Source: Saxibacter everestensis
GTDB taxonomy: Bacteria; Actinomycetota; Actinomycetes; Actinomycetales; Brevibacteriaceae
Assembly: GCF_025787225.1 (NCBI RefSeq)
Contig: NZ_CP090958.1
Coordinates: forward strand, 1,703,856-1,767,855
Direction of reading: 5' to 3'
Length of the DNA stretch: 64,000 nt
Positions within the stretch are counted from its first letter, which is position 1; the number at the start of each line of letters is the position of its first letter. Shown piece by piece: positions 1 to 10,021 of the stretch. The notes under the pieces were generated by a model. It searched no databases. It worked only from the letters and a program-made list of their open reading frames with translations, and was not told the origin of the DNA. A program made the position numbers and the translations under genes.

Positions 1-2
1 TG

Positions 3-794
3 GGAGCACGCCCGCTCGAGGTGCTTCGGCACTTCTCGCGGCTGTATGCGAATCCGCGCAATGTCGATGAGCTGGCCGAACAGCTTGGGATCACCGCCTT
101 CTCGAATCGCACGATACGCCGGCTGTCCGGCGGTCAGCGCCAGCGCGTTGCCCTGGCCGCGGCGCTCGTCGGAGGCCCGTCGCTGGTCTTCCTGGACGAG
201 CCGACCGCCGGCCTCGATCCGCAGACGCAGCTCGTGGTCTGGGAACTGGTTGAACAGCTGAGGGACAGCGGGGTGGCCGTCGTGCTGACCACACACACCA
301 TGGAGGACGCCGAGCGGCTTGCGGATCAGGTTTTCATCTTCGATATCGGTGAGGTCGTCGCCGCGGGCACCCCGGCGGAACTCACCGGCGGTTTCTCCGA
401 CGACGGCAACTGCGAGTTTCTCCGCTTCGATGGCCCGGCCGACCTCGACCTCGGAACGCTCCGGCTCGCGCTGGGCGCGAATCGCCAGGCCGGGCACGAC
501 GGACCGGGCGCGAATCGCCAGGCCGGGCACGGCCAACCGGGAGATGCTGGTTCGATGAGCCACGGCCAGCTAGACAGAAACGGGCTGCTGGTTGAAACTG
601 GCCGACCAGATGCAATCGAGCTTTCGGAGGGGCCGTCCGGCCACTATCAGCTGACCGGCCGGATCACCCCGCGCGTTCTCGCCACCGTGACTGCCTGGTG
701 CGCCGATCATGACCTGATGCCACGTAATCTTTCGGTCGGGCGACGCACACTGGAAGACGTCTTTCTCGAACTGACTGGAAGGACGCTTCGATGA
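3..794 (+). CDS. ABC transporter ATP-binding protein, 5' truncated by window edge
   Basis: ATP-hydrolysing subunit of an ABC-2-type exporter. The open frame runs in from the left edge, so the Walker A part lies outside; the GTG at 21 is an internal codon, not the likely start. Visible are the ABC signature LSGGQRQR, Walker B with LVFLDEP, a D-loop (AGLDPQ) and an H-loop (TTHTMEDAERL). The stop overlaps the permease start as ATGA (791-794), so the two are translationally coupled. The C-terminal part contains an 11-residue duplication (GANRQAGH...). The position beside ctaA matches a conserved actinobacterial ABC exporter locus. The substrate is unknown; a link to heme or cytochrome assembly is inferred from context only. 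Confidence 0.88.
   Translation, partial: GARPLEVLRHFSRLYANPRNVDELAEQLGITAFSNRTIRRLSGGQRQRVALAAALVGGPSLVFLDEPTAGLDPQTQLVVWELVEQLRDSGVAVVLTTHTMEDAERLADQVFIFDIGEVVAAGTPAELTGGFSDDGNCEFLRFDGPADLDLGTLRLALGANRQAGHDGPGANRQAGHGQPGDAGSMSHGQLDRNGLLVETGRPDAIELSEGPSGHYQLTGRITPRVLATVTAWCADHDLMPRNLSVGRRTLEDVFLELTGRTLR
473..538 (+). repeat. 33-bp in-frame tandem duplication inside the ABC ATPase
   Basis: Two adjacent 33-bp units (473-505 and 506-538) begin identically with gggcgcgaatcgccaggc and differ only near their 3' ends. They encode two 11-residue copies in the linker after the nucleotide-binding core. The length is a multiple of three, so the frame is preserved. Confidence 0.85.
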
Positions 795-1585
795 CCAGCA
801 CGCAGGACTCGTTGCCGCGCACTGCCGTGCCCGAGCAGGCAGTCGCAGCGCCAGCCGTCCGCCGGGTGCTGGCGCAGGCCGAGTTGGAGAGCAAGCTCAT
901 TCTTCGCCACGGCGAACAACTGCTGCTCTCGCTGGTGCTGCCAGTGCTGCTTCTGATCGGTCTGGGCACCACCGGAATCATGGCCGCGCTGCAGGTCGAC
1001 CTGAACGGCATGCAGCGGCTCGATATGGCAACGCCGGGCGTTCTTGCGCTGTGCATCGTCTCAACCGCCTTCACTGGGCAGGCGATAGCCACCGGATTTG
1101 ACCGTCGATACGGCGTCCTCCGGTTGCTTGCCACGACACCGTTAGGCCGCTCGGGCCTCCTGCTCGGCAAGATCATCGCGGTTCTGCTGGTTGAGCTGGT
1201 CCAGGTCGTCGTCATCTGCGGGCTTGCCGCGGTCCTGGGCTGGCGACCGCACGCCGAGGCCTTCGTCCCCGTCGTCGTGACCATAGTTCTCGGCACCACT
1301 GCCTTCACCGGACTCGGCCTCCTGATCGCCGGCACGCTGCGGGCCGAAGCGACCCTGGCCGGCGCAAACCTGCTCTGGGTACTTTTCCTGGTCGGCGGCG
1401 GCCTGGTCGTCCCGGCCAACGGCGCGCTGGCACAGGTCGCTGACTTCCTGCCATCTGCTGCGCTCGGCAACGCTATGCGCGCCGGCATGCTCGGCGGAAA
1501 CATCCCCTGGCTGGCGTGGCTCATCCTCGCCGTCTGGGCCCTCGGTGCCGGGCTGGCCACCATGAAATGGTTCAAGTGGAGTTAG
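791..1585 (+). CDS. ABC-2-type transporter permease
   Basis: Integral membrane partner of the upstream ATPase; 264 residues. After a hydrophilic N-terminus of about 45 residues come roughly six hydrophobic segments (for example LLLSLVLPVLLLIGLGTTG and LVELVQVVVICGLAAVLGW), typical of ABC-2 permeases. The start ATG overlaps the ATPase stop. The last codons overlap in-frame upstream start options of ctaA, so the three genes are probably cotranscribed. The substrate is unknown. Similar ABC-2 modules sit next to ctaA in other actinobacteria, which suggests, without proving, a role linked to respiratory cofactor or membrane biogenesis. Confidence 0.87.
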   Translation: MTSTQDSLPRTAVPEQAVAAPAVRRVLAQAELESKLILRHGEQLLLSLVLPVLLLIGLGTTGIMAALQVDLNGMQRLDMATPGVLALCIVSTAFTGQAIATGFDRRYGVLRLLATTPLGRSGLLLGKIIAVLLVELVQVVVICGLAAVLGWRPHAEAFVPVVVTIVLGTTAFTGLGLLIAGTLRAEATLAGANLLWVLFLVGGGLVVPANGALAQVADFLPSAALGNAMRAGMLGGNIPWLAWLILAVWALGAGLATMKWFKWS

Positions 1586-1602
1586 TTCGAGTGGAGTCGG
1601 CA

Positions 1603-2583
1603 GTGAACAACCAAGCGGAAGCACCCAGCTCTGGGGTGCTCAGCCGTCGGATCCGAATTCTGGCCTGGCTGACTCTGGTCTCCCAGGCAGGAATCGTCAT
1701 CACCGGGGCGCTGGTCCGGTTGACCGCATCGGGCCTGGGTTGCCCGACCTGGCCGCGGTGCACCGACCAGTCATACGTCAACACCCCCGAAATGGGCATT
1801 CACGGCTACATCGAGTTCGGCAACCGGACCCTGACATTTGTGGTCGCGGCAATCGCCGTGCTCACCCTGATCGCACTCTGGAAGATCCGGCGCGAGCGTC
1901 GCGATCTCTGGACACTCGCTGTAGTGCTGCTGTTCGCGGTGCCCCTCCAGGCGGTGATCGGTGGAATAACGGTTCTGAGCAACCTCAACCCCTGGGTCGT
2001 CGGCCTGCATTTCCTGGCCTCGGCGATTATGGTCGCGCTAGCCACGCTCATGGTCCGCCGCGTATCTGACTCAGGTGCAGCGCCGGCGCGGGTAGTCCCG
2101 CCGGTTGTCAGCAGACTCGGCTGGGCGATCCTGGCGCTGATGATCATCGTCGTGGTCAATGGCGTGATGGTCACCGGCGCAGGCCCGCATTCCGGCGACC
2201 ACGGTGCGGCGCGGAATGGCCTCGATCCGACCTGGATCACCCGGCTGCATGCGGCCCCGGTCTACCTACTCGTGGCGGCTACTGTGGCTGCGCTCGTGCT
2301 GACCGCGCGCAGTCGGCGCGCGGCCGGCGCCGACCAGCTGGCCGAACCGCGGCGGGCTTTGATGACGTTGCTTATCGTCGAGCTCGCGCAGGGCGCAATC
2401 GGCTATACCCAGCACTTCCTGCACCTGCCTGTCGCGCTGGTCGTACTGCACATGCTCGGCGCAGTTACACTGATCGCGGCCGCCGTGGCGGCAGTGGACT
2501 CGATGTATCAGCGGCCGCCGCTAATGCAGCTTCCCGACAACGGCGAGAACACACCTAGCTCAGCCTCGGCCGAAACGCTCTAG
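1603..2583 (+). CDS. ctaA: Heme A synthase
   Basis: Membrane enzyme that oxidises heme O to heme A for aa3-type cytochrome oxidase. The 326-residue protein has about eight transmembrane segments and CtaA hallmarks: TASGLGCPTWPRC near residues 41-53 with the extracytoplasmic cysteine pair, EFGNRT after a histidine, HFLASA, and C-terminal histidines in QHFLHLP and VVLHMLGA. GTG 1603 is chosen because GGAG lies six bases upstream. GTG 1591 and ATG 1567 are in-frame alternatives, and a longer frame from 1516 would overlap the permease. Its partner CtaB is encoded convergently 1 kb away. Confidence 0.93.
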   Translation: MNNQAEAPSSGVLSRRIRILAWLTLVSQAGIVITGALVRLTASGLGCPTWPRCTDQSYVNTPEMGIHGYIEFGNRTLTFVVAAIAVLTLIALWKIRRERRDLWTLAVVLLFAVPLQAVIGGITVLSNLNPWVVGLHFLASAIMVALATLMVRRVSDSGAAPARVVPPVVSRLGWAILALMIIVVVNGVMVTGAGPHSGDHGAARNGLDPTWITRLHAAPVYLLVAATVAALVLTARSRRAAGADQLAEPRRALMTLLIVELAQGAIGYTQHFLHLPVALVVLHMLGAVTLIAAAVAAVDSMYQRPPLMQLPDNGENTPSSASAETL

Positions 2584-2635
2584 ACGCCGCGCAGAAGAAC
2601 GACCCGGAGCAAATTCTGCGCCTAAGGAGGAAGCA

Positions 2636-3508
2636 GTGCCTCAGGACGCCCCTTCCGCGACACTGGAACGAGCGGTCAGCTTGCTGTCGGCGGAGCCAAT
2701 CTTCGTTCTCACTGGTGCGGGCATGAGCACAGACTCCGGCATCCCGGACTACCGCGGCCCGGACTCCGTGCCGCGCACCCCGATAACGTATTCGACGTTC
2801 CTGCGCGACGAGAGTGCCCGGGCTCACTATTGGGCGCGCAGTTACGTCGGCTGGGCCAGCTTCGGCACCGCCGCCCCGAATGACGGGCATCTGGCCCTGG
2901 CGGAGTTGCAGGAACGACAGCAGCTCACCGGCGTCGTCACCCAGAATGTAGACGGCCTGCACCAGCGCGCCGGGACGAAAGACGTCATCGACCTCCATGG
3001 CCGGCTGGATCGTGTTCGATGCCTGAACTGTGAGAATTATTTCGACCGGCACGAAGTGTCAAGGTGGCTGGGCCAGGCAAACCCGTCGTTCGCCGCCAGG
3101 CTTCCCGAGCTGCAGCGTGATGCTCAGTCCGCGCCCGATGGCGACGCCGAGGTCGACAAAACGGACGAGTTCGTCGTGGTGGCCTGTCCTATCTGCGGCG
3201 GCATCCTCAAGCCCGATGTGGTGTTCTTCGGCGAACAGGTGCCAAGGGAACGTGTGGATGCCTGCTACCGGCAGGTTGAAGCGGCGGCAGCCGTCTTGGT
3301 GCTGGGCTCTTCGCTGACCGTAATGTCCGGGCTGAGATTCGTCAGGCACGCGGCTCGGCGGCAGCTGCCGATCGTGATTGTCAATCGGGGAAAGACTCGG
3401 GCTGATGACATCGCCATGGCCCAACCGGCCATGCGGCTTCATCTTGATTCGGGCGTCAGCGAGTTCCTGCGCGACTACCTGAAGCTGCTAGTGACTAGCA
3501 GAAGCTGA
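2636..3508 (+). CDS. Sir2-family NAD-dependent protein deacylase (sirtuin)
   Basis: Removes acyl groups from protein lysines using NAD+. The 290-residue protein has the nucleotide-binding GAGMS (27-31), the catalytic-core QNVD (103-106), catalytic His121 in DLHG, and four zinc ligands (Cys129, Cys132, Cys184, Cys187). It also has KPDVVFFGE and the late GSSLTV and IVNRG motifs, so all key residues are present. The GTG start follows an excellent AAGGAGG. It resembles class II/SIRT4-like bacterial sirtuins by its YRGPDS N-terminus, but substrate preference cannot be read. The stop codon is the first triplet of a 17-bp tandem array. It lies between the two heme-A genes, possibly only positionally. 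Confidence 0.92.
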   Translation: MPQDAPSATLERAVSLLSAEPIFVLTGAGMSTDSGIPDYRGPDSVPRTPITYSTFLRDESARAHYWARSYVGWASFGTAAPNDGHLALAELQERQQLTGVVTQNVDGLHQRAGTKDVIDLHGRLDRVRCLNCENYFDRHEVSRWLGQANPSFAARLPELQRDAQSAPDGDAEVDKTDEFVVVACPICGGILKPDVVFFGEQVPRERVDACYRQVEAAAAVLVLGSSLTVMSGLRFVRHAARRQLPIVIVNRGKTRADDIAMAQPAMRLHLDSGVSEFLRDYLKLLVTSRS

Positions 3509-3624
3509 ACCTGGCTGAGACCTGAAGCTGGCAGTGCCCTGAACCTGGCTGACACCTGAACCTGGCTGAGACCTGAAGCTGGCAGTGCCCTGAACCTGGC
3601 TACGACCAGAACCTGGCTACGACC
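3506..3624. repeat. 17-bp tandem array, seven units, covering both convergent stop codons
   Basis: Seven contiguous 17-bp units run from 3506 to 3624. The commonest unit is tgaacctggctgagacc; units 2 and 5 are tgaagctggcagtgccc. Units 1-3 are nearly repeated as units 4-6, a 51-bp higher-order period. The first triplet of unit 1 is the sir2 stop; the last unit contains the ctaB stop (3617-3619, opposite strand). Unit length is not a multiple of three. Confidence 0.95.
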
Positions 3625-4636
3625 AGATGTTGAAGAACGGATCGACCGCCACCGCGAGGAAGAGCACCGACAGGTACGTGATCGAGCCGTGAAACAGCTT
3701 CATCGCCCGCAGCTGGGTTCCTTCGAGACCCTGCTTCACCCGATGCTGCAACATGTATGCCTGAGCCAGGAACCACGCGCCAGCCGCGACGGCTGCCACG
3801 GTATAGATCGGTCCCATCGGGGCAAGCGGGATCAACGCCAGCGATGCGGCAACCATTGCCCAGGAATACAGGATGACCTGCCGACCGACCGAACGCGGTG
3901 GTGCCACGACTGGGAGCATCGGCACCTCTGCCGCCTCATAGTCGGCCCGGTACTTGATCGCGAGCGGCCAGTAGTGCGGAGGGGTCCAGAAGAAGATCAC
4001 CAGGAACAGCAGCAGCGGCTCCCAGCTGAGCGACCCTGTCACCGCCGACCAGCCGATCAGAACGGGCATGCAGCCGGCTGCGCCTCCCCAGACGATGTTC
4101 TGCGAGGTGTGACGCTTGAGCACCATGGTGTAGACGACGGCGTAAAGCAGGATTGCGATCGCGGTAAGCCCCGCGGTGACCCAATTGGTGAAACCGCCGA
4201 GCCAGAGAATCGATAGGGCACCGAGCACCAGCCCGAAAATCAGCGCGGCCCGGGGACTGATCTCGCCGGTAACCAGCGGCCGGTCCGAGGTGCGGTGCAT
4301 GACCGCATCAATGTCGCGGTCGTAATAGCAATTGAGCGTACTCGCCGAAGCCGCGGCAAGCGCCCCGCCGATCAGCGTCGTCACGATCAGCATGATCGGC
4401 GGAAGGCCGCCCTGGGCCAGGAACATCGTTGGCGCGGTCGTGACCAGCAGCAGTTCGATCACTCGTGGCTTGGTCAACGCTACGTACGCCGCGAACGTCG
4501 AGCGCTTCTTCTTCGGCCGCTGATCCCCGGGATGCAGGGGGCCAGCCGGATCAGTCGAACCGGACGAGCCGCTTCCGATGGCAGCTGCGTCTGGTGTGCC
4601 GGCATGCGCCGATGCCCGCGGATGAAGTGCCGTCAC
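3617..4636 (-). CDS. ctaB: Protoheme IX farnesyltransferase (heme O synthase)
   Basis: UbiA-family membrane prenyltransferase that adds a farnesyl group to heme b, giving heme O for CtaA. The 339-residue protein has a hydrophilic N-terminal extension of about 45 residues, then [10 protein letters not shown], the prenyl-diphosphate/Mg motif NCYYDRDID (102-110), and the second loop with [15 protein letters not shown]. About nine hydrophobic helices are visible. The GTG start at 4636 has an AT-rich TAGATA six bases upstream, a possible leaderless promoter, so the start is moderately sure. It is divergent from tkt, as in many actinobacteria. The last codon and stop fall in the 17-bp array. Confidence 0.94.
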   Translation of the reverse strand: MTALHPRASAHAGTPDAAAIGSGSSGSTDPAGPLHPGDQRPKKKRSTFAAYVALTKPRVIELLLVTTAPTMFLAQGGLPPIMLIVTTLIGGALAAASASTLNCYYDRDIDAVMHRTSDRPLVTGEISPRAALIFGLVLGALSILWLGGFTNWVTAGLTAIAILLYAVVYTMVLKRHTSQNIVWGGAAGCMPVLIGWSAVTGSLSWEPLLLFLVIFFWTPPHYWPLAIKYRADYEAAEVPMLPVVAPPRSVGRQVILYSWAMVAASLALIPLAPMGPIYTVAAVAAGAWFLAQAYMLQHRVKQGLEGTQLRAMKLFHGSITYLSVLFLAVAVDPFFNIWS

Positions 4637-5052
4637 GTTGGTTATCTATCCTTAAATCCGGTCCCGCGCTGCTTGGGTCCATCTGAAGCGTCAGGCCCTT
4701 GGCCAGCTTCGAATTCTGCCGAGCACACGCGATGCTTGGTATCCCTTACAAAGTTTTCTACGTTCTGTAGATCAACCGCCGTGCCCATCCTAACGCCTCC
4801 TACCCCGGTCGGGGGCAGCGGGATCGGTGTTTCCGGCTGGCGGACACAGGGGTTCGGAAATCGGCTCTACGCGGTAGGGTTGGCCGTGGCGGTAAAACCA
4901 TGATCCACCGCTGCTCACGCTGGCGTGATAACCGTCGCCTGCGTGGTTGGGTGACGATTGTCGCAAGAGCGAAGTCGCGTGGATCGATTTCAATCATCGA
5001 CCCGTGTGATTGCCGTACGCAACGGCAACACAGAAAGAGGTTCTGGAAGGCA
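4637..5052. other. Divergent intergenic region ctaB / tkt
   Basis: About 415 bp without a convincing gene. It holds AT-richer stretches (near 4640-4660 and 4735-4775) likely to contain the ctaB promoter. Further right, TAGGGT near 4875 could be a -10 element for tkt. GGAAGG lies just before the tkt ATG. Open frames here (for example 4900 onward) are upstream extensions of tkt without ribosome-binding support. No tandem repeat is present. Confidence 0.5.
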
Positions 5053-7131
5053 ATGCCCACACTGAATTGGTCAGACAAAGACTTGCGCGCGGTGGATACC
5101 GCCCGAATCCTTGCCGCAGACGCGGTCCAGAAGGTCGGCAACGGCCACCCCGGGACGGCGATGAGCCTTGCTCCGGCGGCCTACCTGCTCTATCAGAACG
5201 TGATGCGCCACGACCCGAGTGATTCCCACTGGCTTGGTCGCGACCGTTTCGTGCTTTCTGCCGGTCATAGCTCGCTCACCCAGTACGTTCAGCTCTACCT
5301 CTCCGGATACGACCTCGCGCTCGATGACCTCAAGGCCTTGCGCACCTGGGGGTCCAAGACTCCGGGTCACCCCGAGTACCGGCATACCGACGGTGTAGAA
5401 ATCACGACCGGCCCCCTGGGTTCCGGCCTCGCCTCGGCCGTCGGCATGGCGTTCGCCGGCAGGCGCGAGCGCGGTCTGCTTGATCCGGAAGCTCCTGCGG
5501 GCCAGTCCCCCTTCGACCACAACATTTACGTGATTGCCTCCGATGGCGATCTCCAGGAAGGCGTTTCCGGCGAAGCAAGTTCCCTGGCCGGCACCCAGCG
5601 CCTCGGCAACCTGATCGTGATCTGGGACGATAACCGGATCTCAATCGAGGACGACACCTCGATCGCTTTCACCGAAGACACCGCCGCGCGCTATGCGGCC
5701 TACGGCTGGCACACCCAGCATGTCGATTTCACCGCCGGTGGCGAGTACACCGAGGATGCCGAAGCTCTTTACGCCGCGATTACCGCTGCAAAGGAAGAGA
5801 CTGACCGGCCTTCCTTCATCCGGCTGTCGACTGTTATCGGCTGGCCCGCTCCCGACGCGCAGGGCACGGGTGCCGCCCACGGCGCGGCACTCGGCGATGA
5901 CGAGGTCGCAGCAACCAAGAAGGTCCTCGGCTTCGACCCGGAACGCACATTCCAGGTGGACGACGAAATCCTCGACCACGCCCGCGAGGTTGTCGAACGC
6001 GGCAAGAAGGCGCACTCCGAGTGGGACGCGAACTATGCGGCATGGCGCGAGGCTAATCCGGAGCGGGCGCAACTGCTCGACCGGCTCGCCGCGCGTGGAC
6101 TTCCAGCTCAGTGGGAGCAGAAGCTCCCGGTTTTCGAGCCTGATGAGGAAAAGGGCCTCGCCACCCGCGCGGCATCCGGCAAGGTGCTCAACGCCATCGC
6201 CGGTGTGCTGCCCGAACTGTGGGGCGGTTCCGCCGACCTCGCCGGCTCGAACAACACCACGATCGACGGCGAGCCCAGCTTCCTGCCGACCGACCGTTCA
6301 AGCAAGAAGTTCCCCGGTGAGCCCTACGGCCGTACGCTGCACTTCGGCGTCCGCGAGTTTGCCGCCGGGCTGATCTGCAACGGCATCGCGCTGCACGGCC
6401 TCACCCGGCCGTACATGGGCACGTTCCTGGTTTTCAGTGACTATCAGCGTGCAGCAGTGCGGCTGGCAGCCATCCAGAAGGCCCCGGTCACATTTGTCTG
6501 GACCCACGATTCAATCGGACTCGGCGAAGACGGCCCGACCCACCAGCCGGTCGAACACCTGTCCTCACTGCGCGCCATCCCCGGCCTGGACATCGTCCGT
6601 CCCGCCGATGCCAATGAGACCGCGGTCGCGTGGAAGACCATCCTGGAGAACCACGATCGACCTACCGGCCTCGCACTGACCCGGCAGAATGTGCCGACGT
6701 ATGACCGGAACGTCTATGGCTCCGCGGCAGGGACCGCACGAGGTGCCTACGTCTTCTCGGAAGCCTCGAATGGCTCGCCTCAGGTACTACTGCTCGCCTC
6801 CGGCTCCGAACTGCAGCTGGCCGTCGAAGCGGCCAAGGTGCTCGAGGCCGCCGGAACGCCCACCCGCGTAGTCTCGTTCCCGTCGCAGGAGTGGTTCGAG
6901 AACCAGGACGAGGCCTACCGCGAGTCGGTTCTGCCGTCATCGGTCAAGGCACGGGTTTCGGTGGAGGCAGGTGCCGCGATGAGCTGGCACCGTTACGTCG
7001 GGGACGCCGGTCGCTGCGTATCGCTGGAACACTTCGGTGCTTCCGCGGATTACAAGACGCTCTACCGTGAGTTCGGCATCACATCGGACGCGGTTGTTGA
7101 GGCTGCTCGCGCCTCGCTTGACGCAGTTTAA
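5053..7131 (+). CDS. tkt: Transketolase
   Basis: Thiamine-diphosphate enzyme moving two-carbon units between pentose-phosphate and glycolytic sugars. The 692-residue length is normal. Motifs in order: [10 protein letters not shown] (29-38, catalytic His32), [14 protein letters not shown], the ThDP/Mg motif DGDLQEG...[44 protein letters not shown], and the pyrimidine-site stretch [22 protein letters not shown] 5053 matches family N-termini (MPTLNW...); the frame is open to 4900 but without family similarity. It is the first gene of a pentose-phosphate operon and is followed 80 bp later by tal. Confidence 0.97.
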   Translation: MPTLNWSDKDLRAVDTARILAADAVQKVGNGHPGTAMSLAPAAYLLYQNVMRHDPSDSHWLGRDRFVLSAGHSSLTQYVQLYLSGYDLALDDLKALRTWGSKTPGHPEYRHTDGVEITTGPLGSGLASAVGMAFAGRRERGLLDPEAPAGQSPFDHNIYVIASDGDLQEGVSGEASSLAGTQRLGNLIVIWDDNRISIEDDTSIAFTEDTAARYAAYGWHTQHVDFTAGGEYTEDAEALYAAITAAKEETDRPSFIRLSTVIGWPAPDAQGTGAAHGAALGDDEVAATKKVLGFDPERTFQVDDEILDHAREVVERGKKAHSEWDANYAAWREANPERAQLLDRLAARGLPAQWEQKLPVFEPDEEKGLATRAASGKVLNAIAGVLPELWGGSADLAGSNNTTIDGEPSFLPTDRSSKKFPGEPYGRTLHFGVREFAAGLICNGIALHGLTRPYMGTFLVFSDYQRAAVRLAAIQKAPVTFVWTHDSIGLGEDGPTHQPVEHLSSLRAIPGLDIVRPADANETAVAWKTILENHDRPTGLALTRQNVPTYDRNVYGSAAGTARGAYVFSEASNGSPQVLLLASGSELQLAVEAAKVLEAAGTPTRVVSFPSQEWFENQDEAYRESVLPSSVKARVSVEAGAAMSWHRYVGDAGRCVSLEHFGASADYKTLYREFGITSDAVVEAARASLDAV

Positions 7132-7211
7132 CCACATCTCGATATCGCACATGCGCCCGGCGGTTGCCGGTTCGGCTCAACGGCGACCGCCGGGCGCGAA
7201 ATGGAGAAATC

Positions 7212-8351
7212 ATGACTGAAGTAGCTACCAGCCCGCTGTCCACCCTCTCGGCCCAGGGTGTCTCGGTATGGCTCGACGACCTGTCTCGCGAGCGGATCAA
7301 CTCTGGAAATCTGCAGGACCTGATCGACACCCGCGATGTCGTCGGCGTCACAACGAATCCAACCATCTTTGCCGCCGCGCTTGCCAATGGCGAGGCCTAC
7401 ACAGACCAGGTACGCGAACTTGCGGCAGCCGGCACCGATGACGCCGCGGTGGAGAAGGCGGTGTTCGAGATCACGACAGCCGACGTTTCGGCGGCGGCCG
7501 ATGTTTTCGCCCCGGTCGCGGAGCGTACGGGCGGCGAAGACGGCAAGGTTTCGATCGAGGTCGATCCGCGCCTCGCGCGGGATACCGACGGGACGATCGC
7601 CATGGCCAAGCAGCTGTGGGAGCGGATCGGAAAGAACAACGTACACATCAAGATTCCAGCCACGGTCGAGGGCCTTCCGGCGATTACCGCCGCGATTGCC
7701 GAGGGAATCAGCGTCAATGTGACCCTGATCTTCACGCTCGAACGCTACCGCCACGTCGTGGAGGCGTACCTGGCCGGACTGGAGAAGGCCAAGGAGAAGG
7801 GGCTCGACCTCTCCTCGATTCACTCGGTTGCCTCGATCTTCATCTCGCGTGTGGACACCGAGATCGACAAGCGTCTGGACGAGATCGGCACTCCGGCGGC
7901 CAAGGAGCTGCGCGGCAAGGGCGGACTCGCCAATTGCCGGCTGGCCTACCAGATCTACGAAGAGCTTTTCGCAACGCCGCGCTGGCGTGCGCTTGCCGAC
8001 GCGGGCGCCAACAAGCAGCGTCCGCTGTGGGCTTCCACCGGCGTCAAAGATCCCAGCTATCCCGACACGATGTACGTGACCCAGCTGGTTGCCCCGAACG
8101 TGGTTAACACCATGCCGGAGAAGACCCTGCAGGCGTTCAATGACCACGGCAGCATCGAGGGCCCGACGGTGATCGACACCTATGCCGAGTCCGATGCCGT
8201 ACTCGATGCCCTGGCGGCAACCGGGATCTCGTACAACGAGGTGATGGATGAGCTGGAAGAAGAGGGTCTGAAGAAGTTCGTCGACAGCTGGACCGAACTG
8301 CTGGCGACCGTGCAGGACGAACTGGTCAAGCACGCGGGTGAGGCCCGATGA
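7212..8351 (+). CDS. tal: Transaldolase
   Basis: Transfers dihydroxyacetone units between sedoheptulose-7-phosphate and glyceraldehyde-3-phosphate. 379 residues, the long TalB-like form common in actinobacteria. Motifs: the N-terminal GVTTNPTIF, the Schiff-base lysine in [18 protein letters not shown], and the C-terminal region with WASTGVKDP and [11 protein letters not shown] 7212 is preceded by GGAG with five-base spacing, which favours it over the longer frame from 7164. The stop overlaps the pgi start (ATGA), coupling synthesis of the two enzymes. In some actinobacteria these two proteins are fused; here they remain separate. Confidence 0.97.
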   Translation: MTEVATSPLSTLSAQGVSVWLDDLSRERINSGNLQDLIDTRDVVGVTTNPTIFAAALANGEAYTDQVRELAAAGTDDAAVEKAVFEITTADVSAAADVFAPVAERTGGEDGKVSIEVDPRLARDTDGTIAMAKQLWERIGKNNVHIKIPATVEGLPAITAAIAEGISVNVTLIFTLERYRHVVEAYLAGLEKAKEKGLDLSSIHSVASIFISRVDTEIDKRLDEIGTPAAKELRGKGGLANCRLAYQIYEELFATPRWRALADAGANKQRPLWASTGVKDPSYPDTMYVTQLVAPNVVNTMPEKTLQAFNDHGSIEGPTVIDTYAESDAVLDALAATGISYNEVMDELEEEGLKKFVDSWTELLATVQDELVKHAGEAR

Positions 8352-10021
8352 GCCACAAGGAACTCGCGGACGCCCGGTCCGCCGACGGTTCGCTGCGGCT
8401 GAATTTCGGCTATCCGGACCAGGAAGCCTACGAGGAGAACCTTCAGGACCTGATCAGGGATTCGGTTGCGAGCCGGATTGCTGCTCGTGACGCCACACTG
8501 TGGGGCCCCGATGCCGAGAGCGAGGCGTCCATCCGGCTTGCCTGGGTCGACCTGGCCGAGAGCTCTCGCCCGCTGATCAATGAGATCATTGCTCTTCGCG
8601 AGGAACTCCTCGCCGAGGGACTCGATCACATCGTGCTTGCCGGCATGGGCGGCTCTTCGCTGGCGCCGGAGGTCATCTGCGGCACCGATGGCGTGCCGCT
8701 GGTGACGCTGGACACAACCGATCCCGGTCAGGTCGCGGCCGCAATCGCAGACGACCTTGACCGGACCGTTCTCGTGGTCTCATCGAAGTCCGGCGGCACA
8801 GTCGAAACTGATTCGCACCGGCGCGCCTACCAGGCAGCGTTCGAGGCGGCCGGCATCGACCCGGCGTCCAGGATAATCGTCGTCACCGACCCCGGCTCGC
8901 CGTTCCAGACGCTCGGTGAAGAGGCCGGATACCGCAAGGTCTTCCTCGCCGATGCACAGGTCGGCGGGCGCTACAGCGCGCTGACCGCATTCGGGCTGGT
9001 GCCTTCGGGGCTGGCGGGTGCCGATATCGAGCGTCTCCTGGATGACGCAGCCGCGGTCGCACCCTCACTGACCGACGACAGCAAGGACAATCCTGCGCTG
9101 CGGCTGGGCACCCTGCTCGGCATGGCCCACTGGCGTGAAACCGAGAAGCTGGTGTTCGCCGACAACGACTCAGGGTTGGTCGGCTTCGCCGACTGGGCGG
9201 AGCAGCTGATCGCCGAGTCGACCGGCAAGGACGGTCACGGACTGCTGCCGGTAGTCACCGAGGGACTTGGCGCCCCCGGCTTCGATGATGCCCGCGCGGA
9301 CGCCGTGGTCGTGTATCTCGGCGAGCCGGATGCCGGGCCACACCCCACCTCGGGGTTCGGCGTCAGTGTCGCCGGTCCGCTTGGTGCGCAGATGCTGCTT
9401 TGGGAATACGCGATCGTGATCGCCAGCCGGATGATCGGCATCAATCCATTCGACCAACCCAATGTCGAAGAGGCCAAGATCCAGGCCCGGCAACTCCTGG
9501 ACAATCCAGAGGCCAGCGCCGCAGGAGAACCCCTTTTCGTCGACAACGCGATTGAAGTGTACGGCTCCGACGAACTTCTCGGTTCGGCTGCCTCGGTCAG
9601 CGAGGCGCTTGGCACGTTCTTCCGCGCCGCGCCTGACTATGGCTACATCGCCATCCAGGCCTACCTGGACCGCCACGGTGACGCAGCCGCGGCAGAGCTT
9701 CGGGCCGACATCGCTCGCAGGACGGGGCTGCAGACAACGTTCGGCTGGGGACCACGATTCCTGCACTCCACCGGGCAGTACCACAAGGGCGGCCACCCGA
9801 ACGGGGTGTTCCTGCAGATAACCGCCGAGCACGACCAGGATCTGGCAGTTCCGGATCGCCCCTACACCTTCGGTGTGCTCCAGCTGGCCCAGGCCTTGGG
9901 CGATGCCGAAGCGCTGCGAAAAGCAGGACATCCGGTCCTCCGCCTGCACCTGCAGGACCGGGATGCCGGACTGGCACAGATCCGCTCAGCCGTCTCACAC
10001 CTGAAGGGATCACGTGACTAA
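8348..10021 (+). CDS. pgi: Glucose-6-phosphate isomerase
   Basis: Interconverts glucose-6-phosphate and fructose-6-phosphate, returning pentose-phosphate carbon to the start of the oxidative branch. 557 residues with two SIS-type sugar-phosphate folds: [11 protein letters not shown] near residues 99-109, [10 protein letters not shown] (phosphate-binding), VVTDPGSP, then [21 protein letters not shown] with PNVEEAK, and [13 protein letters not shown] near the C-terminus with catalytic histidine and glutamine. It overlaps tal by four bases and zwf by eight, consistent with one polycistronic mRNA. The subfamily is the one usually linked or fused to transaldolase. Confidence 0.95.
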   Translation: MSHKELADARSADGSLRLNFGYPDQEAYEENLQDLIRDSVASRIAARDATLWGPDAESEASIRLAWVDLAESSRPLINEIIALREELLAEGLDHIVLAGMGGSSLAPEVICGTDGVPLVTLDTTDPGQVAAAIADDLDRTVLVVSSKSGGTVETDSHRRAYQAAFEAAGIDPASRIIVVTDPGSPFQTLGEEAGYRKVFLADAQVGGRYSALTAFGLVPSGLAGADIERLLDDAAAVAPSLTDDSKDNPALRLGTLLGMAHWRETEKLVFADNDSGLVGFADWAEQLIAESTGKDGHGLLPVVTEGLGAPGFDDARADAVVVYLGEPDAGPHPTSGFGVSVAGPLGAQMLLWEYAIVIASRMIGINPFDQPNVEEAKIQARQLLDNPEASAAGEPLFVDNAIEVYGSDELLGSAASVSEALGTFFRAAPDYGYIAIQAYLDRHGDAAAAELRADIARRTGLQTTFGWGPRFLHSTGQYHKGGHPNGVFLQITAEHDQDLAVPDRPYTFGVLQLAQALGDAEALRKAGHPVLRLHLQDRDAGLAQIRSAVSHLKGSRD

